From the NCBI GenBank assembly GCA_029067085.1, contig JAIEFE010000013.1, positions 248,001 to 312,000 of the forward strand: a stretch of DNA of 64,000 nt. The letters run 5' to 3'. Below, one piece after another: positions 52,196 to 61,255 of this stretch. Both the position numbers and the translations under genes were made by a program. Position 1 is the first letter of the stretch, and every line of letters begins with the position of its first letter. The DNA is from Lachnospiraceae bacterium (GTDB lineage: Bacteria; Bacillota; Clostridia; Lachnospirales; Lachnospiraceae). Below the pieces are notes generated by a model. The model saw only the letters and a program-made list of their open reading frames with translations, made no database searches and was not told the origin of the DNA.

Positions 52196-53194
52196 TCACT
52201 GCGGAATTTCAAGTCCAAAGTGCCGATAAGCCAATTCCGTGACCATTCGCCCTCTGGGAGTACGGTTGATAAAACCGTTCTGGATCAGATATGGCTCGTA
52301 GACATCCTCTATCGTCCCGGCATCCTCGCCGATGGCAGCCGCCAGCGTATCGAGCCCCACCGGACCGCCCTTAAACTTTGCGATCATGGTGTTTAAGATA
52401 TTTCTGTCCACATGATCCAGTCCCATCTTGTCCACATCCATCAGGTCAAGCGCTACCTTTGCCACGTCTTCCGTAATCGCTCCATCGTACTTCACCTGCG
52501 CAAAATCCCGCACACGCTTCAAAATACGGTTCGCAAGACGTGGTGTTCCCCGGCTTCTTCTCGCAAGTTCCACCGCGCCCTTCCCGTCAATTTTGACTCC
52601 CAGTTTCGCTGCTGACTGCTTTATGATGACGGTAAGTTCCTCCACGGTATAAAATTCCAGCCTGTGGATCACGCCGAAGCGGTCTCTGAGCGGCGCCGTA
52701 AGAAGCCCCGCTCTGGTGGTGGCTCCCACCAGCGTAAAATGAGGCAGATCGAGGCGAATGGAGCGGGCCGTCGGCCCTTTCCCAATCATAATATCAATGG
52801 CATAATCCTCCATGGCAGGATACAGTACCTCCTCTACCTGCCGATTCAGCCTGTGAATTTCGTCCACAAAAAGAAGATCACCCTCCTGAAGGTTATTTAG
52901 AATTGCCGCCATCTCCCCCGGCTTTTCAATTGCCGGTCCGCTCGTCACCTTCATATGCACACCCATCTCGTTGGCAATAATGCCGGCAAGCGTGGTCTTT
53001 CCCAGTCCCGGAGGCCCGTAAAACAGTACATGATCCAAAGCATCCCCGCGCTGCTTCGCCGCCTCTATGTATATCTTCAGGTTATCCTTCACCTTCTCCT
53101 GACCAATATAGTCAACAAGTTTCTGAGGGCGCAGGGATCCCTCTATTCTGATATCTTCCTCAATTAAGTTTGTTTCGATCATTCTCTCCGGCAT
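52196..53194 (-). CDS. ruvB: Holliday junction helicase motor RuvB
   Basis: This is a 332-aa AAA+ ATPase: Walker [14 protein letters not shown], Walker [12 protein letters not shown], sensor [18 protein letters not shown] and C-terminal winged helix ([20 protein letters not shown]). It pairs with RuvA. The frame extends to 53269, but the ATG at 53194 has GGAG six bases upstream and gives the normal RuvB start (PERMIETN). ruvA lies 6.2 kb away at 59396, an unusual separation. Confidence 0.94.
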   Translation of the reverse strand: MPERMIETNLIEEDIRIEGSLRPQKLVDYIGQEKVKDNLKIYIEAAKQRGDALDHVLFYGPPGLGKTTLAGIIANEMGVHMKVTSGPAIEKPGEMAAILNNLQEGDLLFVDEIHRLNRQVEEVLYPAMEDYAIDIMIGKGPTARSIRLDLPHFTLVGATTRAGLLTAPLRDRFGVIHRLEFYTVEELTVIIKQSAAKLGVKIDGKGAVELARRSRGTPRLANRILKRVRDFAQVKYDGAITEDVAKVALDLMDVDKMGLDHVDRNILNTMIAKFKGGPVGLDTLAAAIGEDAGTIEDVYEPYLIQNGFINRTPRGRMVTELAYRHFGLEIPQ

Positions 53195-53296
53195 ATGACT
53201 CTCCATATCAGGGCTTTTCATCCCTTTTTCTCTGTCCACAATCATAGCATTTTCCAGACCGCTTCGCAAGCCGACGAAATCAGTCCTTTTTCTCCC

Positions 53297-53325
53297 TTGT
53301 CAGAAATCACAATTCAAGATATCAT
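53297..53325 (+). promoter_or_regulatory. Promoter of DUF1538 gene
   Basis: TTGTCA (53297-53302), a 17-base spacer and TATCAT (53320-53325) precede the TTG start by 31 bases, in the 162-base divergent gap with ruvB. Confidence 0.6.
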
Positions 53326-53356
53326 ATTATATATCATTCAAAAGCGAGGGATCCGA

Positions 53357-54916
53357 TTGCACGCAAAAACAATGTTACTCGAAAAACTGAAGGAAAAGCT
53401 GCGCGAGGCGCTGGTTGCCGTACTGCCGATCATCGTCATTGTTCTTTTTTTGTGCTTTTCCGTTGCACCGATCTCACCCAGCATTCTATTGTGCTTTCTG
53501 ATCGGTGCTGTTCTCCTGATTCTGGGTATGATGTTCTTTACTCTGGGTGCGGAGGTGTCCATGACTCCCATGGGCGAAAAGGTCGGCACCTGCATGACCA
53601 AAAGCAAAAAGCTCACTGTTATTGTTCTTCTGTCTTTCCTTCTGGGCTTTATCATCACTGTCTCCGAACCGGATCTACAGGTACTCGCCGGGCAGGTTCC
53701 CTCCATTCCAAGCGGCATTCTGATCGGCGCCGTGGCCGGGGGCGTTGGCTTTTTTCTGGTGATTGCCCTGCTTCGTATGCTGTTTCGCATTCCCCTGCCT
53801 CCGCTGCTTATCTTCTTCTATATTCTGGTCTTTGTTCTGGCTCTCTTTGTGCCGGATGATTTTTTGAGTGTGGCCTTCGATTCGGGCGGTGTGACCACCG
53901 GCCCTATGACAGTTCCTTTTATCATGGCGCTCGGGCTTGGAGTCGCCGCCATCCGAAATGACCGCCATGCGGCGGACGACAGCTTCGGTCTGGTGGCCCT
54001 GTGCTCCATCGGTCCCATTGTGTCGGTATTGATCCTCGGAATGATCTATCGTCCCGGTAATAACAGCTATGTACCGCCGGCAATTCCCTCCGCCAACGAC
54101 TCTGTGGAACTCTGGTCACTCTTCCACCAGGGCTTTCCTACCTACATAGCCGAGATAGCCGTATCTCTGTTTCCGATCATATTGTTTTTCGGCTTATTTC
54201 AGGCGTTTGTACTGCGGCTTTCAAAAAGAACACTTTCAAAAATGAGCATTGGCCTTGTCTACACTTACATAGGACTGGTTCTGTTTATGACCGGCGTCAA
54301 TGTCGGTTTCATGCCTGCCGGAAACTATCTTGGACAGATACTGGGATCCTCCTCTAACCCATGGTTCCTGATACCGATTGCCATGGTCATGGGCTTTTTC
54401 ATCGTAAAGGCGGAGCCTGCGGTCTACGTGCTGAACAAACAGGTGGAGGAGATCACCGACGGCGCTATCTCTGCAAAATCCATGGGTACCTGCCTGTCCG
54501 CCGGTGTTGCCATATCACTCGGCATCGCCATGCTGCGTGTACTGACTGGTATTTCCGTAATGTGGTTTTTAGTCCCCGGCTATGCTTTCGCGCTGGGCAT
54601 CTCCTTCTTTGTCCCTAAAATCTACACCGCCATCGCCTTCGATTCCGGTGGTGTTGCCTCCGGCCCCATGACGGCAGCCTTTCTGCTTCCTTTGGCGCAG
54701 GGTGCATGCAGCTCTGTTGGCGGCAATATTGTGACGGATGCCTTCGGCATTGTGGCAATGGTTGCCATGACGCCGCTCATCACGATACAGCTCCTCGGCC
54801 TTCTCTCTCAGCGTCGCGCTGCTGCAGGAAACAGGAATCGCCGTGTGACACCTCATACCGATGTGTTTGCCGTGACCGCCACACCGGAGACACAGGATTT
54901 AATCATAGAACTCTAG
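53357..54916 (+). CDS. DUF1538 membrane protein, two repeat units
   Basis: This 519-aa polytopic membrane protein has about 12-14 hydrophobic segments in two related halves. Each half carries the family motif: VAFDSGGVTTGPMTVPF near residue 172 and IAFDSGGVASGPMTAAF near 427, followed by DDSFGLVALCSIGPI and DAFGIVAMVAMTPL. This two-fold repeat is typical of transporters or channels, but no substrate is known. The frame is open 54 codons further upstream into ruvB; TTG 53357 is chosen because GAGGG is six bases before it. The tandem PII gene follows 12 bases later. Confidence 0.8.
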   Translation: MHAKTMLLEKLKEKLREALVAVLPIIVIVLFLCFSVAPISPSILLCFLIGAVLLILGMMFFTLGAEVSMTPMGEKVGTCMTKSKKLTVIVLLSFLLGFIITVSEPDLQVLAGQVPSIPSGILIGAVAGGVGFFLVIALLRMLFRIPLPPLLIFFYILVFVLALFVPDDFLSVAFDSGGVTTGPMTVPFIMALGLGVAAIRNDRHAADDSFGLVALCSIGPIVSVLILGMIYRPGNNSYVPPAIPSANDSVELWSLFHQGFPTYIAEIAVSLFPIILFFGLFQAFVLRLSKRTLSKMSIGLVYTYIGLVLFMTGVNVGFMPAGNYLGQILGSSSNPWFLIPIAMVMGFFIVKAEPAVYVLNKQVEEITDGAISAKSMGTCLSAGVAISLGIAMLRVLTGISVMWFLVPGYAFALGISFFVPKIYTAIAFDSGGVASGPMTAAFLLPLAQGACSSVGGNIVTDAFGIVAMVAMTPLITIQLLGLLSQRRAAAGNRNRRVTPHTDVFAVTATPETQDLIIEL

Positions 54917-54928
54917 GGAGGATACGCA

Positions 54929-55645
54929 ATGAGCGAACTATATATGATGACGGCGATCATCACCAGAGACCGCACCAGAGATTTCGCTGCCTTTTATGAC
55001 AGACAGGGTGTCCCGGTCAATTTTATCACACTGGGAAACGGAACCGCCAACCATGAAATTCTTGACTATTTCGGGCTGGACGGCACGGAAAAAGCCGTGA
55101 TTTTCTCCATTGTCACCCGCAAGACCTGGAAGAAAATAAAAACCGGTCTGGAACAGGAAATGCGGATCGATATTCCCGGCACCGGTGTTGCGTTTATCAT
55201 ACCGCTTTCCAGCATTGGCGGAATGCGGCAGCTTAAGTTCCTGACAGGAGATCAGCCCTTTGAGAAAGGAGAAGAATCCGTTTTGAAAGACACAAAATAT
55301 GAGCTTTTAATCATCATCGCCAATCAGGGTTATACCGAAATGATCATGGATGCCGCCAGAAAAATGAAAGCGGGCGGCGGCACCGTCATTCACGCTAAGG
55401 GAACCGGTATGGAGAGTGCCGACAAATTTCTGGGCGTCACCCTTGCCTCTGAGAAGGAACTTATCTTTATCGTGGTAAAAAAAGAACAGAAAAACGCTAT
55501 CATGGGAGCTATCATGGAGGATGCAGGCCTTAACACCAAGGCAAAATCCGTCATCTTTTCCCTGCCCGTAACTGAAACTGCGGGTATGCGCCTTCTGCAA
55601 GCGTATGAGGAAGATGAGGCTGCAGAGGCGGGAAATCTCTCCTGA
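54929..55645 (+). CDS. Tandem PII-domain regulator
   Basis: This 238-aa protein has two consecutive PII/GlnB-like domains, about 1-110 and 118-215. The second ends with GLNTKAKSVIFSLPV, a typical PII-like C-terminal strand, and contains ARKMKAGGGTVIHAKGTG, a glycine-rich nucleotide-loop candidate. Classical GlnB/GlnK bind ATP/ADP and 2-oxoglutarate and gate transporters such as AmtB. The gene follows the DUF1538 transporter-like gene by 12 bases (AGGGAGGA ribosome site), so it probably senses a small molecule and gates that protein; this link is inferred. Confidence 0.8.
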   Translation: MSELYMMTAIITRDRTRDFAAFYDRQGVPVNFITLGNGTANHEILDYFGLDGTEKAVIFSIVTRKTWKKIKTGLEQEMRIDIPGTGVAFIIPLSSIGGMRQLKFLTGDQPFEKGEESVLKDTKYELLIIIANQGYTEMIMDAARKMKAGGGTVIHAKGTGMESADKFLGVTLASEKELIFIVVKKEQKNAIMGAIMEDAGLNTKAKSVIFSLPVTETAGMRLLQAYEEDEAAEAGNLS

Positions 55646-55654
55646 TAAAGAAAA

Positions 55655-57556
55655 TCAGCGAGCCGTCTCCCGCTCTCTTTCCATCTCTTCCCTTCTGGAC
55701 TGTAAGTGGTAGAGCCTGTAATACTTCCCATGCATCTCAAGGAGCTGCTGATGGTTCCCCTGCTCGATGATCTTCCCGTGGGACAGCACGATGATATTAT
55801 CCGCATTGCGGATCGTTGAAAGCCTGTGCGCCACCATCATCATCGTGCCGATATTCTGCATTTTTTCCAGAGAGTCCTGAATCAACAGCTCCGTCTCCGT
55901 ATCGATATTTGCAGTCGCCTCATCCAGGATCATCACCGCCGGCTTATGGACAATGGTTCTGGCAAAGGACAAAAGCTGCCTCTGTCCTGCGGAGAAATTA
56001 TTTCCCCGCTCCCTGACTTCTTCATCGAGTCCCTTCTCCAGCTTATTGATAAAATGATCCGCATTGACATAGCGGCAGGCCGCAAGGATGTCCTCCTCCG
56101 CTATCGACGTATCGCGCAGGGCGATATTGCTGCGAATTGTTCCTGAAAAAAGAAACACATCCTGAAGCATCTGCCCGAGCTGTCTGCGCAGAGAACTGAT
56201 CCTGATCTTTCGGATATCGATCCCGTCCACGAGAATCTCACCCTTTTGAAACTCATAATTTCTGCACAAAAGTGATAAAATCGTCGTCTTGCCGGAGCCT
56301 GTAGAGCCCACAAAGGCCACAGTCTGTCCCGGTTCCACATGGAAGGAGACACCCTTTAGTACCCACTCATCGTTCACATAGGAAAACCATACATCCCGAA
56401 ACTCGATCTCTCCACGCAGCTGAGAAATTTCAACCGCATCTGGCGCATCCTGTATGACAGGCTCCATATCCAAAATCGTGAAGACTTTCTCCGCCGAAGC
56501 AAAGGCCGACTGGAGCCAGTTAAACTGCTCAGCCAGACTCTGGATCGGATTATAAAACTTTGAAATGTACATATAGAAGGATACAAGCGTACCGCTCACT
56601 ATCGTCTGTCCCAGAAACACTTTGTTTTCCACATACCCCTTGCCGCCCAGATAGAGCAGACAAAGCACAGAACTGACATAGAGCATATACACCAGCGGCC
56701 GAAAAATGCCGAATACCAGAATCTGCTCCTGCTTTGCTTTCCCAAGAGCGTTGCTTCTGGTCCTGAAGTCTTCCATTTTCGCTTCCTCTCTGTTAAAGAT
56801 CTGGGTGATCTTGATACCGGAAAGGTTCTCTGAAAGGTAGGTATTGATATCCGTGGTACAGTCTTTCACTCTGCGGTATGCCCGTCTCGAAAACTTACGA
56901 AAAATCATAGTAAACAGAACGATAAACGGTACAAAGCAGAGAACCATCAGCGTCAATTCATAATTTAACAGAAGCATTGCCGCAAGCACGCCGACAATGA
57001 CGAACATATTCTTCACCAAGTTCACCAGAAGATTTGTGAACATCATGGAAATCGCGTTTGTGTCGTTTGTTGTACGTGTCACAAGCTTTCCCACCGGTAT
57101 GGCGTTTAGCTGTTCCTGGGAAAGGCTCTCTATCTTTACAAAGAGGTCCTCACGCATGACGGATATGATCCGCTGTCCCGTCTTTTGCAATATGATCGCC
57201 TGCGCATAGGTGCAGAGCATGGAAACGGCCAGAATGCTCAGATAAAGTGCAACCGCACGATAAATCTGCGCCATGGCAAACTCTCCCACGATGAGCTGCT
57301 CGATCCAGCCGATCACAAGAGGCGATACCACATCGTAGGCAATGGAGAACAGCATGAGGAGACCCACCAGCCCAAAGGCCCGCCAATAAGGCTTCGCATA
57401 GGCTAACAGCCGCCGCATAATCTCTCTGTCCTCCATCTGCCTGTCAAAGCCCATGGACTGTTTTTTATCCTTCACCAACAGGTATGCTGTCAAAAGAACG
57501 ATGGAAAAGAGGCCCACCACCGCGCCCACCACGATCAGGGGATAATATTCATACAT
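55655..57556 (-). CDS. MdlB-like ABC exporter subunit
   Basis: This 633-aa ABC exporter half has six membrane helices in residues about 10-320, and an NBD with GSTGSGKTTILSLL, signature FSAGQRQLLSF and VMILDEATANIDTETE (catalytic Glu kept). The signature SAGQ variant is common in MdlB/YheH-type halves. ATG 57556 has GGGAGGTGAAGCCG upstream and overlaps the partner gene by eight bases. Substrate unknown; multidrug or lipid export is possible. Confidence 0.87.
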   Translation of the reverse strand: MYEYYPLIVVGAVVGLFSIVLLTAYLLVKDKKQSMGFDRQMEDREIMRRLLAYAKPYWRAFGLVGLLMLFSIAYDVVSPLVIGWIEQLIVGEFAMAQIYRAVALYLSILAVSMLCTYAQAIILQKTGQRIISVMREDLFVKIESLSQEQLNAIPVGKLVTRTTNDTNAISMMFTNLLVNLVKNMFVIVGVLAAMLLLNYELTLMVLCFVPFIVLFTMIFRKFSRRAYRRVKDCTTDINTYLSENLSGIKITQIFNREEAKMEDFRTRSNALGKAKQEQILVFGIFRPLVYMLYVSSVLCLLYLGGKGYVENKVFLGQTIVSGTLVSFYMYISKFYNPIQSLAEQFNWLQSAFASAEKVFTILDMEPVIQDAPDAVEISQLRGEIEFRDVWFSYVNDEWVLKGVSFHVEPGQTVAFVGSTGSGKTTILSLLCRNYEFQKGEILVDGIDIRKIRISSLRRQLGQMLQDVFLFSGTIRSNIALRDTSIAEEDILAACRYVNADHFINKLEKGLDEEVRERGNNFSAGQRQLLSFARTIVHKPAVMILDEATANIDTETELLIQDSLEKMQNIGTMMMVAHRLSTIRNADNIIVLSHGKIIEQGNHQQLLEMHGKYYRLYHLQSRREEMERERETAR

Positions 57557-59333
57557 CGGCTTCACCTCCCGCTTCGTCCTCCAGACGCTGCATCTCCACC
57601 ATTCTTCGATAGGCCTCGCAGGTCTCACATAATTCCTCGTGGCTTCCTACGGCCTCTATCCTGCCCTCCTCCACAAAGATGATCTTATCCATATTCTCCA
57701 CCGTAGAGATTCGATGTGCGATCAGAATGGTCGTTTTCCCCTTCCTCTCCTTCAGCAGATTTTCCAGAATGACCTTCTCCGTCTTCATATCAACCGCCGA
57801 TACGGAATCGTCCAAAATTAAAATTGACGCATCCTTTAGTAAGGCTCTTGCAATAGAGATGCGCTGTTTCTGTCCGCCGGAGACCGTAACGCCCCGTTCT
57901 CCCAGTATCGTCCGATAGCCCGCTGTAAAATCCATGATGTCATCGTGCACATCAGACAATTTAGCCGCCCGTTCCACAAGCATCTCATCCGCTTCATCCA
58001 CCGCAAAAGCGATATTGTTCTCAATGGTGTCGGAAAACAAAAAATTGTCCTGCGGTACATAGGAGCAGCCCTCCCGCAGAGAATGGATGGAGATTTCGTT
58101 CACATCCCGCCCGTCAATAAACAGTGTTCGATCCGGCACATTGTAGGCGCGCAGGATCAAATCCACCAGAATGGTCTTTCCAGAGCCGGTCCTTCCCACG
58201 ATACCGACGCTCTCCCCGGCATGTATCGTAAAGGAGACATCACGCAGCGCATCGCTCTCCCCATCAGGATAACGAAAAGAAAGATGACGGAATTCGATTT
58301 CACCCCGTATATTTTGTAAATCTTCGACGTTCGGACGATCCTTCACTGTGATCTCGGCCTCCAAAAGCTCCCCGACGCGGTTTAAAGAAGCTTTTCCGCG
58401 GGAAGTCTTCTCAATCAGCATAGCAACCGCCATGACCGGCCAGACGATAGAATTGAAGTAGACGATGTACTCTACCAACTGTCCTGCATCGAAGCGGCCG
58501 TTATATACGAGATACCCGCCATATCCTAAGATCACACAGACCACCGACTCCACAAGCAAAGTGATCAGAATATTTAACAGGGTGGATATCCGGGTATATT
58601 CTACATTGACGTCCTCATTCTCCCTGTTCAGCTTCTGAAACTCTTTCAATTCCAGGATTTCTTTCACAAAAGCCTTTAAGACGGCTATCCCCGAATAGTT
58701 CTCCTGTGAGAAGTCGGAAAGTCTGGAAAAGGCCTCTTGCCTGACTGCCCACTTGGCCGTCATGGCCTTCCCCACCACCGTACCCAAAACAAGCAAGATC
58801 GCGAGCGGAATCAAGGAAAGTCCCGTCAACATCAGATCCATGCGCCACATCTTAAAAAAAGCCATCAATCCCAGACACAGGGCGTCACAAAACATCAGGA
58901 CGCCGTCGCCAAAGCATTCCTGTATGGTATCCAGATCATTAGTAAAGAGGCTCATCAGATTACCCACTTTGTTGATCTGATAATATTCTCTGGAAAGATT
59001 TTTACAATGGTCGAACATACGGTTGCGAAGATCAGTTTCTACCTTGATAGCCGCTCCGAAAATACAGACACGCCATAAAAAACGTCCCGTCACCAGCACC
59101 AGAACGATCACGATCAATCGGAAACAGACTTCATCCAAAAGTACTTCCATCGTAAAAGGCACAACGCTGCCGCCGATCTCTACCAGCCCGTCATTCATGC
59201 CGTTTACCACAATACGGTACAATTCCGGTAAAATAAGCTGAAAATAGTCTACGAAAATAAGCGCCGCAATGCCTGTAAGAAGCATCAGCGCATGTTTGAT
59301 ATAATATTGGTTAATATGTTTCCCGAAAATCAA
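57549..59333 (-). CDS. MdlA-like ABC exporter subunit
   Basis: This 594-aa ABC exporter half has a membrane domain about 15-300 and an NBD with GRTGSGKTILVDLI, signature VSGGQKQRISI and ILILDDSVSAVDMKTE. The catalytic glutamate position is aspartate (LDDS), the known mark of the degenerate site in MdlA/YheI-type heterodimers, so it should function with the neighbouring MdlB-like protein. It lies 62 bases downstream of ruvA on the same strand. Confidence 0.87.
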   Translation of the reverse strand: MIFGKHINQYYIKHALMLLTGIAALIFVDYFQLILPELYRIVVNGMNDGLVEIGGSVVPFTMEVLLDEVCFRLIVIVLVLVTGRFLWRVCIFGAAIKVETDLRNRMFDHCKNLSREYYQINKVGNLMSLFTNDLDTIQECFGDGVLMFCDALCLGLMAFFKMWRMDLMLTGLSLIPLAILLVLGTVVGKAMTAKWAVRQEAFSRLSDFSQENYSGIAVLKAFVKEILELKEFQKLNRENEDVNVEYTRISTLLNILITLLVESVVCVILGYGGYLVYNGRFDAGQLVEYIVYFNSIVWPVMAVAMLIEKTSRGKASLNRVGELLEAEITVKDRPNVEDLQNIRGEIEFRHLSFRYPDGESDALRDVSFTIHAGESVGIVGRTGSGKTILVDLILRAYNVPDRTLFIDGRDVNEISIHSLREGCSYVPQDNFLFSDTIENNIAFAVDEADEMLVERAAKLSDVHDDIMDFTAGYRTILGERGVTVSGGQKQRISIARALLKDASILILDDSVSAVDMKTEKVILENLLKERKGKTTILIAHRISTVENMDKIIFVEEGRIEAVGSHEELCETCEAYRRMVEMQRLEDEAGGEADV

Positions 59334-59395
59334 TGGTAAATCCTCCGATCATGTTCGGCTCATTATTGTAAAGATTTCGCCCTGACTTCCTTTTG

Positions 59396-60010
59396 TCAGA
59401 ACATATATTTTAACGCGTTCTTCAAGATGGTCTCCGAGGTTGCGTCTTCTTCCACATTTACCTTTTTCACTGCGGCCGTCGCATCGGAAGCGGAATAGCC
59501 GAGCGCCACAAGTGCTTCGATGGCCTCCCGCCGCATCAGGTTTTCTCCTATTCCGGCATCTGTCGTCCCCGCCGTCTCCGCAGACGAAAGCCCCCGCAGT
59601 GTATCTTCTATGGATATTTTATCCCGCAGTTCCAAGATCACGCGCTCTGCAGTCTTTGCGCCGATTCCCGGCGCCTTGGCGATGGCCTTTGCATCCCCCG
59701 CCATCACCGCAAAGCGCAGCGCGTCAGCACTCATCACAGAAAGGATAGCGAGTCCCCCTTTCGGCCCGATACCGCTCACCGTGATCAGCCGCTTAAAAAT
59801 CTCCAGATCGTCTCTGGTAAGAAAGCCGAAGAGCTGAAACGCGTCCTCTCGCACCAGCGTATAAGTGTAAATCTTTACCTCACTGCCAAGCCCCGGCAAA
59901 AGATCCGCCGTAGTGGTAGATACCCGGATATTGTAGCCGATCCCGCCGGCTTCCACGGTTACCGCGTCCTCAGCGATCTCCTCAAGCGTTCCCTTAATGT
60001 ATGCGTACAT
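59396..60010 (-). CDS. ruvA: Holliday junction protein RuvA
   Basis: This 204-aa protein has an N-terminal OB domain (MYAYIKGTLEEIAED), two helix-hairpin-helix motifs (LITVSGIGPKGGLAIL, IAKAPGIGAKTAERVILEL) and the flexible C-terminal domain III (EAIEALVALGYSASDATAAV) that contacts RuvB. Start chosen at 60010, ten codons inside the open frame. ruvB is 6.2 kb away, with ABC and DUF1538 genes between. Confidence 0.93.
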   Translation of the reverse strand: MYAYIKGTLEEIAEDAVTVEAGGIGYNIRVSTTTADLLPGLGSEVKIYTYTLVREDAFQLFGFLTRDDLEIFKRLITVSGIGPKGGLAILSVMSADALRFAVMAGDAKAIAKAPGIGAKTAERVILELRDKISIEDTLRGLSSAETAGTTDAGIGENLMRREAIEALVALGYSASDATAAVKKVNVEEDATSETILKNALKYMF

Positions 60011-60105
60011 GGCACCCTTTCCCTTCGTTCTTTCTTTCAATTCTATTCCGGTTACTGATTCATTCAGACTGTTTCTGTTATTCCATTCGATACTGCACTA
60101 ATGGC

Positions 60106-60669
60106 TTACTCTCCTTTACGATTTATCCGCCGCAGATAAGGCAGCAGTTCCATCCCCACGAGTCCGAGCATAGTTCCTGTCACCACTCCGGCCACGATCA
60201 AAAAGGGAACGTAATAAACGACCGCAAAAGTCTCCACCACCGCCATCGCTACAAGGATCTGTCCTATATTGTGAAAAACGCCGCCAAGCATACTCACCCC
60301 TGCCATGGAAAAGCGTTTTATCTTTCTGCCCAAAAGCATGGCGAGAAAACTGAATGCCGCACCCGCAAGTGCATACAAAATGGCATAGAGATTGCTGAAC
60401 AGAAAGCCCGACAGGACAATCCGCAGACCGTTCACCAATAGCGCCTCGCGCTCTCCCTTCGTGAGAATTCTCACCGAGCGCTTTCCGGCTTGCTCCTTTG
60501 TATCCGCGTCATCATTCCCTATACTATCGTACAGCAACAGCAGTACGATCAGATTGGGCAGTCCCAGTTTCATGCCCGGTATGCCAAAAGAAAACGGTAT
60601 CAGGGATTCCACATAGGCCAGAATCAGCGCCAGTGCCAGGAACAATCCAAGCTCAGCCGTCTTTTTCAT
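60106..60669 (-). CDS. Gx transporter family membrane protein
   Basis: This 187-aa membrane protein belongs to the Gx transporter family, formerly 'heptaprenyl diphosphate synthase component I' (FGIPGMKLGLPNLIVLLLLY, GFLFSNLYAILYALAG, GGVFHNIGQILVAM). It has about five membrane segments. In Clostridia it lies next to a NusG-II protein, as here, where it overlaps that gene by 17 bases. The function is probably small-molecule or isoprenoid-related transport; unproven. Confidence 0.82.
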   Translation of the reverse strand: MKKTAELGLFLALALILAYVESLIPFSFGIPGMKLGLPNLIVLLLLYDSIGNDDADTKEQAGKRSVRILTKGEREALLVNGLRIVLSGFLFSNLYAILYALAGAAFSFLAMLLGRKIKRFSMAGVSMLGGVFHNIGQILVAMAVVETFAVVYYVPFLIVAGVVTGTMLGLVGMELLPYLRRINRKGE

Positions 60670-61213
60670 GGTCGTGTCTCCCTTCCTTCCGGAGATTTTT
60701 GCTTACGCTCTCTGCCTTTACCATTCCATCCAACGTCTCCGTTTCCGTTCCGCCCAGAATTTCCACCGCCAGCTTGTGCGGCAGACAGATAATGCTCTCT
60801 CCTCCGCCCGTAATGGGGATGTGATGCACGCAGATCTGGTCCGGACAGTCGGCAGCCACCATGGAAACACCAGACTCAGAGACGGCCAAAAGATTATAGC
60901 TGATGCCCTCGGGAACCGTTGAAAGCAGATCCGGCCTTACTTCATACCAGACAAAGGAAACCCTCTCCTCAGTATAGAGAAGCAGACAGTAGCGGACTTT
61001 TTCCGATACCGCATCCTCCTTTTCGTTCCTCTCAAGTTTCTGCAAACTGCTCTGAACAATCACTTCCCCGTCACAGGTAATCCGAAGCGTTCCGCCCTCT
61101 CTCCTTCCGGCAGCATACCCTATCGCAAACACTGCCGCCACCAGAAGACAGAGCACAAGGAAAAAAAGATCCGCCCTCGTTATATGCTGTTTTCGTTCCG
61201 CTTTTTCGTGCAT
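60653..61213 (-). CDS. NusG domain II-type membrane-anchored protein
   Basis: This 186-aa protein has one N-terminal membrane helix (LFFLVLCLLVAAVFAIGYAA) and an extracellular NusG-II-like domain (DUF1312): CPDQICVHHIPITGGGESII and CLPHKLAVEILGG. The two cysteines are the family pair. A charged insertion, about residues 58-100, separates the early strand from the core. It overlaps the Gx transporter gene. The pair occurs near Rnf/FMN-handling genes in other Clostridia, though none is in this window. Confidence 0.82.
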   Translation of the reverse strand: MHEKAERKQHITRADLFFLVLCLLVAAVFAIGYAAGRREGGTLRITCDGEVIVQSSLQKLERNEKEDAVSEKVRYCLLLYTEERVSFVWYEVRPDLLSTVPEGISYNLLAVSESGVSMVAADCPDQICVHHIPITGGGESIICLPHKLAVEILGGTETETLDGMVKAESVSKNLRKEGRHDHEKDG

Positions 61214-61255
61214 ACTGTTATCTTACCACAATCGAACATACGTTTCAAGTCATAA

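Noticed and set aside
53195..53356. N-terminal extension of the DUF1538 frame into ruvB
   Set aside because: The extension overlaps the ruvB start on the other strand and lacks membrane-protein character; TTG 53357 has a ribosome site and a promoter in front.
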